A stretch of 64,000 nt of DNA, from contig JAFSDJ010000040.1 in assembly GCA_017436305.1 (NCBI GenBank), positions 1 through 64,000 on the forward strand. Direction: 5' to 3'. Made by a program: the position numbers and the translations under genes. The notes beneath the pieces were generated by a model. That model did no database searches. It was not told the DNA's origin and saw only the letters and a list, made by a program, of their open reading frames with translations. Origin of the DNA: Lachnospiraceae bacterium. GTDB lineage: Bacteria > Bacillota > Clostridia > Lachnospirales > Lachnospiraceae. Below are positions 17,476 to 26,820 of this stretch, piece after piece; the first letter of the stretch is position 1; every line of letters begins with the position of its first letter.

Positions 17476-17895
17476 ATGGAGACACTAGAAATTCAGAACT
17501 TAATACAACATGCTGAAACTGCCAGGGAGCACTCTTATTCTCCATATTCCGGCTATATGGTTGGAGCAGCTTTGCTGACCGATACGGGCCAAATTGTAAC
17601 CGGCTGTAACATTGAAAATGCAGCATATGGTCCAAGCAACTGTGCAGAGAGAACAGCTTTTTTTAAGGCAGTTAGCGACGGCGTACTACATTTTCGTGCC
17701 ATCGCCATAGTTGGCGGTAAAAGGAATGGGAAAAGAGATTATGCTCATCCATGCGGAGTATGCAGACAGGTTATGGCGGAATTTTGCAATCCGGAAACTT
17801 TTTGGATAATTGTGGCGAAAAACCAGGAAGAATACAAAGTATATACATTAAAAGAGCTACTACCGGAAAGTTTTGGTTCGGACAATTTGAGTTAA
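17476..17895 (+). CDS. cdd: Cytidine deaminase
   Basis: Deaminates cytidine and deoxycytidine to uridine and deoxyuridine. The 139-residue protein carries the zinc and catalytic motif NCAER (C56, E58) and PCGVC (C93, C96), with SPYSGYMVGAAL near the start. I chose ATG 17476 because GGAGG lies eight bases upstream; the earlier in-frame ATG has no ribosome site and adds a non-homologous 13-residue leader. Confidence 0.94.
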   Translation: METLEIQNLIQHAETAREHSYSPYSGYMVGAALLTDTGQIVTGCNIENAAYGPSNCAERTAFFKAVSDGVLHFRAIAIVGGKRNGKRDYAHPCGVCRQVMAEFCNPETFWIIVAKNQEEYKVYTLKELLPESFGSDNLS

Positions 17896-17920
17896 ATATA
17901 AAGGAAAATAATTGGAAGAA

Positions 17921-17936
17921 GTTAGCAGTAACTAAC
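17921..17936 (+). repeat. Intergenic GTTAG-N6-CTAAC palindrome
   Basis: An exact copy (centre CAGTAA) of the dispersed palindrome, lying between cdd and the MutS-like gene. Its centre differs by one base from the copy at 19670. Confidence 0.6.
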
Positions 17937-17970
17937 GAAATCAAAAAAATGAGGAGTATAGAGTGGATAA

Positions 17971-19647
17971 ATGGAATATATAGTATTTTTTATCTCCTTT
18001 TTTTTCTGTATTATCATCTTATATATCATAGGACTTGTAGACGAAAAGAGGACAAAAAAGTTTTTTAAAAAAAGGTTAGAGACAAATTACGGAAAAACCT
18101 CTGACAAGGAGTATGTAGATGGAAGGCTGGCAACTATTACCAGTTACTACAAAAAGACAAAACAGGAAACAGATTTTTTTATCGATGATATTACATGGAA
18201 TGATTTAGATATGGACAGAGTATATCAGTCCATGGATTTTACTTTTTCTGCCGCAGGAGAAGAAGTTCTATACAAAACACTCAGATGTCCTGTAATGAAT
18301 GAGGCGATTTTGAAAGAACGGGACAAAAAGATAGAGTACTTTAGAAACCATAAAGAAAGCCGCATTGAACTTCAAATGCTCTTTGCGGAAGTGGGAAGAA
18401 CAGGAAAATATTCTATAGTGGATTATATAGATTACCTGAATGATTTAAAACAGGAAAAAATGACACAACATATTCTAGTATTAGCAGGTATGGGACTTTC
18501 TTTAGTTGGAATGTTTTTTTACCCACCGGTATGCCTTTCAATTTTTGTTATTTTGCTGGTTTCCAATATTCTTGCTTATTTTCCGGCTCAAAAACAGATT
18601 TCACCATATATTACAACCTTTGCTTATTTACTTAGAGTGATAAAAAGCATTGATAAGTTGCAAAAGTGCAAAGATACCGTATTTACACAGGAAATGGAAG
18701 AATTGAAGAAATTAAAAAAAGAAACAAAAGCTTTTGCCAAAGGTGCTTTTCTTATTTTTGGAAATAAAGCAGTTAAAAGTAACCCACTTGAGGTTCTGAT
18801 GGATTATGTGAAAATGTGTTTTCATATAGATATTATAAAATTTTACAGTATGCTAAAGGAAGCCAAGAAACACAAACAGGATTTTATCAGAATGTTTGAA
18901 ATTATAGGAAGTATGGAAACAATACTTTCCATAGGGGCATACAGAGAAAGTCTAGATTATTTTTGTAAGCCTGATTTTACGAAAAACATGCAGATAGGTG
19001 GAGCAGAAGTATATCATCCACTGATTGAAAATCCGGTAGTGAACAGTTTTTGTGAAAAAAAGGGTATGTTACTGACCGGCTCTAATGCCTCCGGTAAATC
19101 TACTTTCTTAAAAACAGTAGCAATTAATGCCATTTTAGCCCAGACTATTTATACTTGTATGGCAAAAAGCTTTACATTGTGTAACTTCCGGGTGTACACT
19201 TCTATGGCACTTCGAGACGACCTTGCAAATCAGGAAAGTTATTTTATTGTGGAAATTAAAGCATTAAAGAGAGTGATTGATGCAGCATCTAAGGACGGTG
19301 CCCCTGTGCTTTGCTTTGTGGATGAAGTACTTAGAGGAACTAATACGGTTGAGAGAATTGCAGCCAGCACAGAGATTTTACAAAGCCTTTTAGGAAAAGG
19401 TTCCATGTGTTTTGCTGCCACTCATGATATAGAGCTTACAAGACTGTTAGAAGAAAAATATCATAATTACCATTTTGAAGAAACTATTTTAGAGGACGAT
19501 ATTAAGTTTAACTACAAGCTAAAAGAAGGCAGGGCCACTACAAGAAACGCAATTAAGCTTCTCGGGATTTTAAAATATGAGGATGAAATCATAAAAAGAG
19601 CAGAACATAGAGCAGAGGAGTTTGTAAAAACCGGAAACTGGGTGTAA
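17971..19647 (+). CDS. Membrane-anchored MutS-family ATPase
   Basis: The 558-residue protein has a hydrophobic N-terminus (about 3-22) and a central hydrophobic pair (about 165-210). It then has a MutS core (about 180-350) and a C-terminal MutS ATPase domain with Walker A LTGSNASGKST (about 368-378), the SMALRDDLANQESYF switch and Walker B VLCFVDEVLRGTN. It lacks the mismatch-recognition and connector domains of MutS1 and the Smr domain of MutS2. This group of membrane MutS-related proteins is common in Firmicutes and uncharacterised as far as I know. It sits before rnhA but does not share an operon with other mismatch-repair genes. Confidence 0.85.
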   Translation: MEYIVFFISFFFCIIILYIIGLVDEKRTKKFFKKRLETNYGKTSDKEYVDGRLATITSYYKKTKQETDFFIDDITWNDLDMDRVYQSMDFTFSAAGEEVLYKTLRCPVMNEAILKERDKKIEYFRNHKESRIELQMLFAEVGRTGKYSIVDYIDYLNDLKQEKMTQHILVLAGMGLSLVGMFFYPPVCLSIFVILLVSNILAYFPAQKQISPYITTFAYLLRVIKSIDKLQKCKDTVFTQEMEELKKLKKETKAFAKGAFLIFGNKAVKSNPLEVLMDYVKMCFHIDIIKFYSMLKEAKKHKQDFIRMFEIIGSMETILSIGAYRESLDYFCKPDFTKNMQIGGAEVYHPLIENPVVNSFCEKKGMLLTGSNASGKSTFLKTVAINAILAQTIYTCMAKSFTLCNFRVYTSMALRDDLANQESYFIVEIKALKRVIDAASKDGAPVLCFVDEVLRGTNTVERIAASTEILQSLLGKGSMCFAATHDIELTRLLEEKYHNYHFEETILEDDIKFNYKLKEGRATTRNAIKLLGILKYEDEIIKRAEHRAEEFVKTGNWV

Positions 19648-19669
19648 TTGGACGTTTTATGCAGGGAAA

Positions 19670-19685
19670 GTTAGCAGGAACTAAC
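19670..19685 (+). repeat. Intergenic GTTAG-N6-CTAAC palindrome
   Basis: An exact copy (centre CAGGAA) of the dispersed palindrome between the MutS-like gene and rnhA, 22 bases after the stop codon. Confidence 0.6.
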
Positions 19686-19754
19686 ATATTTATAAAAATA
19701 TTGTAATTGATAAATAAGTGGAGTATAAAAAATATAGAAATTCAGGAGGCACAC

Positions 19755-20234
19755 ATGCAGGTAACAATTTATTCTGATGGTTCCGCCAGAGGCAATCCGG
19801 GGCCGGGCGGATATGGCACGATTATACGATATATAGACACAAAGGGAACTGTTCACGAAAGGGAATTTTCAGCAGGCTATAAAAATACTACAAACAACCG
19901 CATGGAGCTTTTGGGAGCCATTACCGGAATTGAGGCTTTAACAAAGCCATGTGAGATTACTTTAATTTCAGATTCCAAATATGTAACAGATGCTTTCAAC
20001 CAGAACTGGATAAAAGGCTGGTTAAAAAACAACTGGAAAAACAGCCAGAAACAACCTGTAAAAAACGTAGATTTATGGAAGCGGCTGTTAAAGGCCATGG
20101 AGCCCCATAATGTAAAATTTCAGTGGATAAAGGGTCATGCAGGACATGCAGAAAATGAGAGGTGCGATCAGTTAGCAACAAGTGCGGCAGATGGCAGTCA
20201 CTTACTTGACGATACAGGCTTTATGGTGGTATGA
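19755..20234 (+). CDS. rnhA: Ribonuclease HI
   Basis: Cleaves RNA in RNA-DNA hybrids. The 159-residue protein has all four acidic metal ligands: D8 in YSDGSARGNPGPGG, E51 in NNRMELLG, D73 in LISDSKYV and D138 in ERCDQLA, plus the catalytic histidine in KGHAGH. It includes the basic WIKGWLKNNWK handle region. I chose ATG 19755 because an AGGAGG site lies seven bases upstream. Confidence 0.95.
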   Translation: MQVTIYSDGSARGNPGPGGYGTIIRYIDTKGTVHEREFSAGYKNTTNNRMELLGAITGIEALTKPCEITLISDSKYVTDAFNQNWIKGWLKNNWKNSQKQPVKNVDLWKRLLKAMEPHNVKFQWIKGHAGHAENERCDQLATSAADGSHLLDDTGFMVV

Positions 20235-20322
20235 TATAGGTTAGGAATAAGGTTATTATTCACGTAGTGAACAAGAACAAGACTAAATTCAGGGCTATAA
20301 AAAAAGAAATGAGGTATAAGGC

Positions 20323-20496
20323 ATGAACAATCTGATACTATTTGTCAATTCATTTTTATCTTATTTATTATTATTTGTGATTATGATAGGACTTGTTGTA
20401 ATTGCCTGCATCATTGGTGTTAAAATGAGAAAATCCAAAGATGCCAAGCTTGCGGCAGAGGCAGCAATGGAAAAGGAAGATGCAGTTGAGAATTAA
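20323..20496 (+). CDS. Small single-pass membrane protein, unknown function
   Basis: The 57-residue protein starts MNNLILFVNSFLSYLLLFVI, has one long hydrophobic segment (about 12-33) and then a charged, Ala/Glu/Lys-rich cytoplasmic tail (KMRKSKDAKLAAEAAMEKE). A GAGG ribosome site precedes the ATG and a terminator follows directly. Similar short proteins are familiar from Lachnospiraceae genomes, but I know of no function. Confidence 0.7.
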   Translation: MNNLILFVNSFLSYLLLFVIMIGLVVIACIIGVKMRKSKDAKLAAEAAMEKEDAVEN

Positions 20497-20501
20497 AAAA
20501 T

Positions 20502-20532
20502 AAAAGGGTGTTCCAAGGGACATCCTTTTTTT
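20502..20532 (+). terminator. Intrinsic terminator after the small membrane protein
   Basis: AAAAGGGTGTTCC pairs with GGGACATCCTTTT around a two-base AA loop, allowing G-T pairs, followed by a T run. Confidence 0.8.
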
Positions 20533-20584
20533 AAATATATAGGAATTTTTTCGTGGGAATTATTATGAGAGGAAAGTAAATTTT

Positions 20585-21571
20585 ATGGCAAGATCATCAA
20601 ATCAAAAACTAAAGCTTTTATATATTGTAAAAATTCTTCAGGAGAAGACAAATGATAGCTGTGGTATTACAACAAATGACCTGATAAAAGAACTGGAAAA
20701 ATATGAGATTAAAGCAGAGCGAAAAAGTATTTATACGGATATAGAGGCTTTGCAGAATTTTGGATATGATATTGTAAGCTCCAAAGCAAAAGAAAACGGA
20801 GGTTACCGGTTAGCCAGTAGAAGCTTTGAGTTACCGGAGCTAAAACTTTTGGTAGATGCGGTACAGGCTTCTAAATTTATTACTTTGAAAAAATCCAGAG
20901 AGCTCATTAGTAAAATTGGATCCCTTACTAATGAAATGGATGCAAAACAGTTAAAGCGTCAGGTTTTCGTTTCTGACAGAATCAAGACAGAAAATGAAAG
21001 TATTTATTATAATGTAGATTATATTCACAGAGCCATTCAGGAAAATCTCCAGATTTCTTTTCGGTATTTTGAATGGAACGTAGAGAAAAAAATGCAGTTT
21101 AAAAAGGACGGACAGGCTTATGTAGTAAGTCCCCATCAGCTTATTTGGAATGATGAATATTATTATATGGTTGCTTATGATGAAGCAGCAGATATGATGA
21201 AACATTATAGGGTAGATAAAATGAACAACATTTCCCTGACAAAGGAGCCAAGAGCCGGAATAGAGCTTGCCAAAACTATTAAGCCGGCTAACTATTCCAG
21301 TAAAACCTTCTCCATGTTTGGAGGAGAAGACGAAACAGTAACGATGGAATTCGAAAACCATTTTGCAGGTGTAGTCATTGACCGGTTTGGTAGAGATGTA
21401 GAAATCCGAATAAGAGATGAGGAGCATTTTTCAATACGTGTGAATATTGCAGTTAGCGGACAGTTTTATGGATGGCTTACAGGCCTTGGAAAAGGTGCAA
21501 AAATTTTGTTACCGGAAAGAGTGAAGGAAGATTATCAGAAATATTTGAAAAATATTTTGAAGGAATATTAA
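20585..21571 (+). CDS. WYL-domain transcriptional regulator
   Basis: The 328-residue protein has an N-terminal winged helix (about 8-75, with ERKSIYTDIEALQNFGYDIV), a WYL domain (about 135-245) with YVVSPHQLIWNDEYYYMVAY and a C-terminal WCX-like extension. WYL regulators sense nucleotides or nucleic-acid products in several systems. No defence genes surround this one, so its target is unknown. The gene stands alone between a terminator and an oxidoreductase gene. Confidence 0.85.
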   Translation: MARSSNQKLKLLYIVKILQEKTNDSCGITTNDLIKELEKYEIKAERKSIYTDIEALQNFGYDIVSSKAKENGGYRLASRSFELPELKLLVDAVQASKFITLKKSRELISKIGSLTNEMDAKQLKRQVFVSDRIKTENESIYYNVDYIHRAIQENLQISFRYFEWNVEKKMQFKKDGQAYVVSPHQLIWNDEYYYMVAYDEAADMMKHYRVDKMNNISLTKEPRAGIELAKTIKPANYSSKTFSMFGGEDETVTMEFENHFAGVVIDRFGRDVEIRIRDEEHFSIRVNIAVSGQFYGWLTGLGKGAKILLPERVKEDYQKYLKNILKEY

Positions 21572-21689
21572 AATAAGCAGATTTTTAGGAATTTTATGCA
21601 GATAGTCATAGAAAATTCATATTTGGAGAAAATATCATAAAATAGGCTACAGGGGCAAATATGATGTAAGAAAGGAAATCTACAATTCT

Positions 21690-23129
21690 ATGGAATCTAT
21701 CTGGCAAAAAACAGTAAAAACTGAAAAAAGACCTTCACTGGCAGGCAATTTAGAAACAGACATACTGATTATTGGGGCTGGAATGGCAGGCATTTTAACA
21801 GGCTATTTATTGACTGAGACAGGCAGAAAAGTAACCATTATTGATGCAGGAGAAGCCGGCGGAGGTCAAACAGGGAATACTACGGCCAAAATTACCTCCC
21901 AGCACAACCTGATTTACGATAAATTAATTCAAAAATTTGGAAAAGAGCAGGCGCACCAGTATGCAATGGCTAACCAAAATGCCATAGAAGAATATAAAAG
22001 AATCATTGAAAAAGAAAAAATTGATTGCGATTTTTACACCTGTAAGGCATATTTGTATTCAGAACGGGAAAGTGAATGCTTAAAACGGGAAGAAACGGCA
22101 GCAAAAGAGCTTGGTATAGAAGCAGAATTTACAACAGACACAGAGCTACCATTTAAAGTGGAAGGGGCTCTGTGTTTTCAAAATCAGGCATCTTTCCATC
22201 CTTTAAAGTTTTTACAGGCGGTTTCCAAAAGGCTGACTATTTTTTGTCATACAAAGGCTCTGGAAGTAGAGGGGGATAAGGTGAAAACAACAAACGGAAC
22301 AATTATTGCGGATAATATTGTTTTTGCCTGCCATTTTCCTTTTTTAAATGTACCCGGGTATTATTTTTTGAGAATGCATCAGGAGCGTAGCTATGTGGTT
22401 GCTTATGAGAATGTTCCTGTTTTTCAAAATATGTATTTAGGAATTGAAAGGGAAAGCTTTTCGTTTAGGGCCTATGATAATTATCTGCTCCTTGGCGGTG
22501 GAGGACATCATACGGGAATTAAAGAACCGGGGATGGGTTATGAATCAATCAGGCAAAAAGCAAGGAAGATGTTTCCAAATGGAAAAGAGATAACCCATTG
22601 GTCTGCCCAGGACTGTATCACACTGGACGGAGTTCCATATATAGGAAGATTTTCTTCCGGCAAAGAGCATATTTATGTGGCAACAGGCTTTGGAAAATGG
22701 GGAATGACAAGCTCTATGGTGGCGGCAATGATTATAAGAGATGAAATACTGGGAAAAGATAACCCTTATAAGGAAGTATTTTCACCTAGAAGGTTTCATT
22801 TATCAGCTTCGGCAAAAACTTTAATTCATGAAGGTATGTGCACTGCAAAAGGGCTTACTAAAAAGTTTGGAGAACTTCCGGAAAAAGAATTAAAAAAGCT
22901 GGAAACCGGAAAAGGCATTAAAATAGAATATGAAAAAGAAAAGGTAGGTGTCTACAAGGACGAAACAGGTAATGTATATTTGGTTTCTGCTATTTGTCCC
23001 CATCTTGGCTGTGAGCTGGAATGGAATCCTGAGGAGAAAAGCTGGGATTGCCCTTGTCACGGTTCCAGGTTTGATTATAAAGGAAAACTTTTAGACGGTC
23101 CGGCACAGAAAAATATTGTACAGCCTTGA
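21690..23129 (+). CDS. FAD-dependent oxidoreductase with C-terminal Rieske domain
   Basis: Residues about 22-370 form a DAO-type FAD domain with the dinucleotide motif IIGAGMAGIL and the GGGQTGNTTAKITSQH segment. Residues about 395-479 form a Rieske [2Fe-2S] domain with CPHLGC and CPCHGS (Cys-His/Cys-His ligands), ending GPAQKNI. This fusion is common in Firmicutes; its substrate is not established to my knowledge. It likely oxidises a small amine or hydroxy substrate and passes electrons to the Rieske cluster. A weak AAGGAAA ribosome site precedes the ATG. Confidence 0.88.
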   Translation: MESIWQKTVKTEKRPSLAGNLETDILIIGAGMAGILTGYLLTETGRKVTIIDAGEAGGGQTGNTTAKITSQHNLIYDKLIQKFGKEQAHQYAMANQNAIEEYKRIIEKEKIDCDFYTCKAYLYSERESECLKREETAAKELGIEAEFTTDTELPFKVEGALCFQNQASFHPLKFLQAVSKRLTIFCHTKALEVEGDKVKTTNGTIIADNIVFACHFPFLNVPGYYFLRMHQERSYVVAYENVPVFQNMYLGIERESFSFRAYDNYLLLGGGGHHTGIKEPGMGYESIRQKARKMFPNGKEITHWSAQDCITLDGVPYIGRFSSGKEHIYVATGFGKWGMTSSMVAAMIIRDEILGKDNPYKEVFSPRRFHLSASAKTLIHEGMCTAKGLTKKFGELPEKELKKLETGKGIKIEYEKEKVGVYKDETGNVYLVSAICPHLGCELEWNPEEKSWDCPCHGSRFDYKGKLLDGPAQKNIVQP

Positions 23130-23198
23130 AAGAAAAAATTGCCTGTGATAAGATTAAGAAATGGTTAAGTCAATAAACAACAAGAGGTGAGTATACAA

Positions 23199-24368
23199 AT
23201 GAAACCATTTGCAAAACGTCTGGATGAATTTGAAGAAGGAATTTTTCAGGCATTAAACGATAAGAAAAACGAACTTTTAAAAGAAGGAAAAACGGTATAT
23301 AACTTTTCTGTAGGTACCCCGGATTTTAAACCTGCAGAGCATATTATGAAAGCTGTGGCAGAAGCCGCTACGAAGCCGGAAAATTATAAATATGCGTTAG
23401 CAGACTTGCCACAACTGACTGAGGCAGTCATAAAAAGATTTCAAACAAGATATGGTGTGAACTTAGAAGAAACAGAAATTACTTCTGTTTATGGTTCACA
23501 GGAAGGAATTGCGCATATTGCGCTTCCTTTATGTGATCCGGGGGATGTAATTTTAGTTCCAAACCCAGGCTATCCGATTTTTGAAGCCGGTCCAAAGCTT
23601 ATGGGAGCAGAGATAAAAACCTATGATTTAATAGAAGAAAAAGGTTATTTGCCAAATCTTTCTGATATACCAAAGGATTTGGTAAAAAGAGCAAAAGTAA
23701 TTATTGTTTCATATCCCCTTAATCCGGTTTGCAAGCTTGCACCGGAATCCTTCTATGAAGAACTGATTGCATGGGCAAAGGAAAATGGTATCTGGATTAT
23801 ACACGACAATGCCTATTCCGACATTGTATACGATGGTAAACTCGGACGTTCCATTTTATCCTATGAAGGAGCAAAGGATGTGGCGGCAGAGTTTTATTCC
23901 CTATCCAAATCATTTAATTATACAGGAGCCAGAATGGGATTTCTGGTAGGAAATGAACAAATTGTAAAGAATTTTAAAAAGATACGTTCTCAAATTGATT
24001 ATGGTACATTTTTACCAGTGCAGTACGGAGCTATTGCGGCATTGACCGGACCGGATGATGGTGTAAAAGAGCAGTGTAAAGTTTATGAAGAAAGAAGAAA
24101 TGCCCTTTGTGACGGTTTAACAGAAATTGGCTGGGAGTTTGAACGAAGCGAAGGCACAATGTTTGCCTGGGCGAAAATTCCAAAAGGATTTTCTGATGAT
24201 ACCCAATTTGTCATGGAACTGATGGAAAAAACCGGCGTTATCTGCACTCCAGGAAGCAGTTTTGGCAGTCTTGGTAAAAATCATGTACGTTTCGCACTTG
24301 TACTTTCGGTGGAGACCATAAAAGAGGCAATTAGTAAAATTGACGAAAGTGGTATTCTAAAGAAATAG
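23199..24368 (+). CDS. Class I/II pyridoxal-phosphate aminotransferase
   Basis: The 389-residue fold-type I enzyme has the PLP lysine at K237 in SLSKSFNYTGARMGF, the PNPGYP motif, DNAYSD and a C-terminal FALV arginine segment. It resembles LL-diaminopimelate/alanine/aspartate-type transaminases; the exact substrate cannot be told by eye. I chose ATG 23199: the upstream GTG at 23187 overlaps the AGAGGTG ribosome site. A strong terminator follows. Confidence 0.88.
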   Translation: MKPFAKRLDEFEEGIFQALNDKKNELLKEGKTVYNFSVGTPDFKPAEHIMKAVAEAATKPENYKYALADLPQLTEAVIKRFQTRYGVNLEETEITSVYGSQEGIAHIALPLCDPGDVILVPNPGYPIFEAGPKLMGAEIKTYDLIEEKGYLPNLSDIPKDLVKRAKVIIVSYPLNPVCKLAPESFYEELIAWAKENGIWIIHDNAYSDIVYDGKLGRSILSYEGAKDVAAEFYSLSKSFNYTGARMGFLVGNEQIVKNFKKIRSQIDYGTFLPVQYGAIAALTGPDDGVKEQCKVYEERRNALCDGLTEIGWEFERSEGTMFAWAKIPKGFSDDTQFVMELMEKTGVICTPGSSFGSLGKNHVRFALVLSVETIKEAISKIDESGILKK

Positions 24369-24391
24369 AGCGAAAAGAAAAAATACAGAAG

Positions 24392-24434
24392 AAAAGGAAT
24401 GGGAATTATCTGAAAAAAATCCCATTCCTTTTTT
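24392..24434 (+). terminator. Intrinsic terminator after the aminotransferase
   Basis: AAAAGGAATGGG and CCCATTCCTTTT pair perfectly over 12 bp and the 3' arm runs into TTTTTT. Confidence 0.9.
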
Positions 24435-24459
24435 GTGCAATTTTTTCTTTTTCCTTTGG

Positions 24460-24488
24460 TTGACAGTGGATAGGAAATACTCTATACT
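24460..24488 (+). promoter_or_regulatory. SigA promoter of the nrdDG-dut operon
   Basis: Consensus TTGACA (24460-24465), a 17-base spacer and TATACT (24483-24488). Initiation is expected near 24495, next to the NrdR-like boxes. Confidence 0.85.
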
Positions 24489-24498
24489 AATCTAGCGA

Positions 24499-24545
24499 CC
24501 ACAAGATATAGTGATTGTGAAAAAATGCGAAACACAATATAGTGT
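24499..24545 (+). promoter_or_regulatory. Pair of NrdR-like boxes
   Basis: CCACAAGATATAGTGA (24499-24514) fits the 16-bp NrdR consensus (ACACWATATATWGTGT) well. ACACAATATAGTGT (24532-24545) is a perfect-ended version two bases shorter. Their centres are 32 bases apart, about three helical turns, as is usual for tandem NrdR sites. They lie over the transcript start, so NrdR binding would repress initiation. Confidence 0.8.
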
Positions 24546-24628
24546 TTACAACTGTCGGTTACACGGCAAAAACGCGACAATAGAGCATCTTCCCCGACTT
24601 AAGTAAGGGGATTTAGGAGGGACTTTTC

Positions 24629-26818
24629 ATGACAAATGAAACAGCAAAAGAAATAGAATCTACAATTGATTATGGCAAAGAATATGCAACCAAAACGCCT
24701 GTTAAAGTAGTTAAAAAAGATGGAAGCGAAGAAGCTTTCAATGTGCAAAAGGTAGTAGAGGCAGTTGGAAAGTCAGCTTATCGTGCTTTAACAGAATTTT
24801 CAGAAGAAGAAAAGAAACATATTTGTAAATATGTGGTAGAGAAGGTAGACGAACTTGGAAAAGACCGTATTCCTATTCCGATAATGCATAACATTGTGGA
24901 AAGTGCTTTGGAGGATGTAAAGCCTATTGTAGCAAAAAGCTATAGGGATTACCGTAATTACAAGCAGGATTTTGTAAGAATGCTGGATGATGTTTACAAA
25001 AAAAGCCAGTCCATTATGTATGTGGGTGATAAAGAAAATGCCAACACAGACTCAGCATTGGTTTCCACAAAAAGAAGTCTTGTATTTAATCAGCTGAATA
25101 AGGAGTTGTATCAGAAATTTTTTATGACAACAGAGGAAATTCAGGCATGCAGAGATGGTTATATTTATGTTCATGATATGTCTGCAAGACGTGATACAAT
25201 GAATTGTTGTCTGTTTGACGTAGAGAATGTATTATCCGGTGGCTTTGAAATGGGAAATATATGGTACAATGAACCAAAAACGCTGGATGTGGCATTTGAC
25301 GTAATTGGTGATATTGTATTATCTGCAGCGAGCCAGCAGTATGGTGGTTTTACCGTTCCCAGTGTAGATAGAATTTTAGAACCTTATGCAGAAAAATCTT
25401 ATGAAAAATATGTAGAGAAATATGTTCGGCTAGGTATTGATAAAGAAAGTGCAGAAGCAGAAGCTTTCGCCGATGTAGTAAAAGAGTATGAACAGGGATT
25501 TCAGGGCTGGGAATATAAATTTAATACAGTTGCCAGCAGCCGTGGTGATTATCCGTTTATTACTGTAACAGCAGGAACAGAAACAGGAAGATTTGCAAAG
25601 TTAGCAACGATTTCCATGTTAAATGTAAGAAGAAAAGGACAAGGAAAGGAAGGTCACAAAAAACCGGTACTTTTTCCTAAAATTGTATTTTTATATGATG
25701 AAAATCTTCACGGACCTGGTGGGGAGTTAGAGGATGTATTTGAAGCAGGTGTAAAATGTTCTGCCAAAACAATGTATCCTGACTGGTTAAGCCTAACCGG
25801 GAAAGGGTATGTAGCCAGTATGTATAAGCAGTATGGAGAAATCATTTCCCCAATGGGCTGTCGTGCCTTTTTGTCTCCATGGTATAGAGAGGGCGGTATG
25901 CATCCGGCAAATGAAAACGACAAGCCTGTATTCGTAGGGCGCTTTAACATTGGTGCAGTTTCTCTGCATCTTCCTATGATTTTGGCAAAGGCAAGACAGG
26001 AAAGCAGAGATTTTTATGAGGTGCTGGATTATTATTTAAATTTAATTCGTCAGCTTCATATTCGCACATATGCATATCTTGGAGAAATGCGTGCATCTAC
26101 CAACCCTCTTGCTTATTGTGAAGGTGGATTTTTAGGTGGAAATTTAGCTCTTACAGATAAAATAAAACCAATATTAAAATCAGCAACGGCGTCCTTTGGT
26201 ATTACTGCATTTAACGAATTGCAAATGCTTTACAATGGTAAAAGCCTCGTAGAAGATGGACAGTTTGCAGTTGAAGTATTAGAGCACATTAATAAAAAAG
26301 TCAATGAATTTAAAGAAGAAGACGGCAATTTATATGCTATTTACGGTACTCCGGCAGAAAATCTCTGCGGACTTCAGGTACAACAGTTTCGTAAAAAATA
26401 TGGCATTGTAGAGGGCGTTTCTGACAGGGAATATGTATCAAACAGTTTCCACTGTCATGTATCTGAAGATATTACACCAATTCAGAAGCAGGATTTGGAA
26501 GCACGTTTCTGGGATTTATCCAATGGTGGTAAGATTCAGTATGTAAAATATCCAATTGGTTACAATGTTGAGGCAGTAAAAACCTTAATCCGCAGAGCTA
26601 TGGATATGGGATTTTATGAAGGAGTAAACCTTTCTTTAGCATACTGTGATGATTGTGGTCATGAGGAACTGGAAATGGATGTTTGTCCAAAATGCGGAAG
26701 CCGTAATTTAACCAAAATTGATCGTATGAATGGCTATTTATCTTATTCCAGAGTTCATGGAGATACAAGATTAAATGATGCCAAAATGGCAGAAATCGCA
26801 GAAAGGAAGAGCATGTAA
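24629..26818 (+). CDS. nrdD: Anaerobic (class III) ribonucleoside-triphosphate reductase
   Basis: Reduces ribonucleoside triphosphates to deoxyribonucleotides using an oxygen-sensitive glycyl radical. The 729-residue protein has an N-terminal ATP-cone (about 18-105) for allosteric control and the alpha/beta barrel. It has a zinc site with two Cys pairs (YCDDCGH and VCPKCGS, about 672-692) and the glycyl radical G702 in RMNGYLSY. A TTAGGAGGG ribosome site precedes the ATG. nrdG starts two bases after the stop. Confidence 0.97.
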   Translation: MTNETAKEIESTIDYGKEYATKTPVKVVKKDGSEEAFNVQKVVEAVGKSAYRALTEFSEEEKKHICKYVVEKVDELGKDRIPIPIMHNIVESALEDVKPIVAKSYRDYRNYKQDFVRMLDDVYKKSQSIMYVGDKENANTDSALVSTKRSLVFNQLNKELYQKFFMTTEEIQACRDGYIYVHDMSARRDTMNCCLFDVENVLSGGFEMGNIWYNEPKTLDVAFDVIGDIVLSAASQQYGGFTVPSVDRILEPYAEKSYEKYVEKYVRLGIDKESAEAEAFADVVKEYEQGFQGWEYKFNTVASSRGDYPFITVTAGTETGRFAKLATISMLNVRRKGQGKEGHKKPVLFPKIVFLYDENLHGPGGELEDVFEAGVKCSAKTMYPDWLSLTGKGYVASMYKQYGEIISPMGCRAFLSPWYREGGMHPANENDKPVFVGRFNIGAVSLHLPMILAKARQESRDFYEVLDYYLNLIRQLHIRTYAYLGEMRASTNPLAYCEGGFLGGNLALTDKIKPILKSATASFGITAFNELQMLYNGKSLVEDGQFAVEVLEHINKKVNEFKEEDGNLYAIYGTPAENLCGLQVQQFRKKYGIVEGVSDREYVSNSFHCHVSEDITPIQKQDLEARFWDLSNGGKIQYVKYPIGYNVEAVKTLIRRAMDMGFYEGVNLSLAYCDDCGHEELEMDVCPKCGSRNLTKIDRMNGYLSYSRVHGDTRLNDAKMAEIAERKSM

Positions 26819-26820
26819 AC

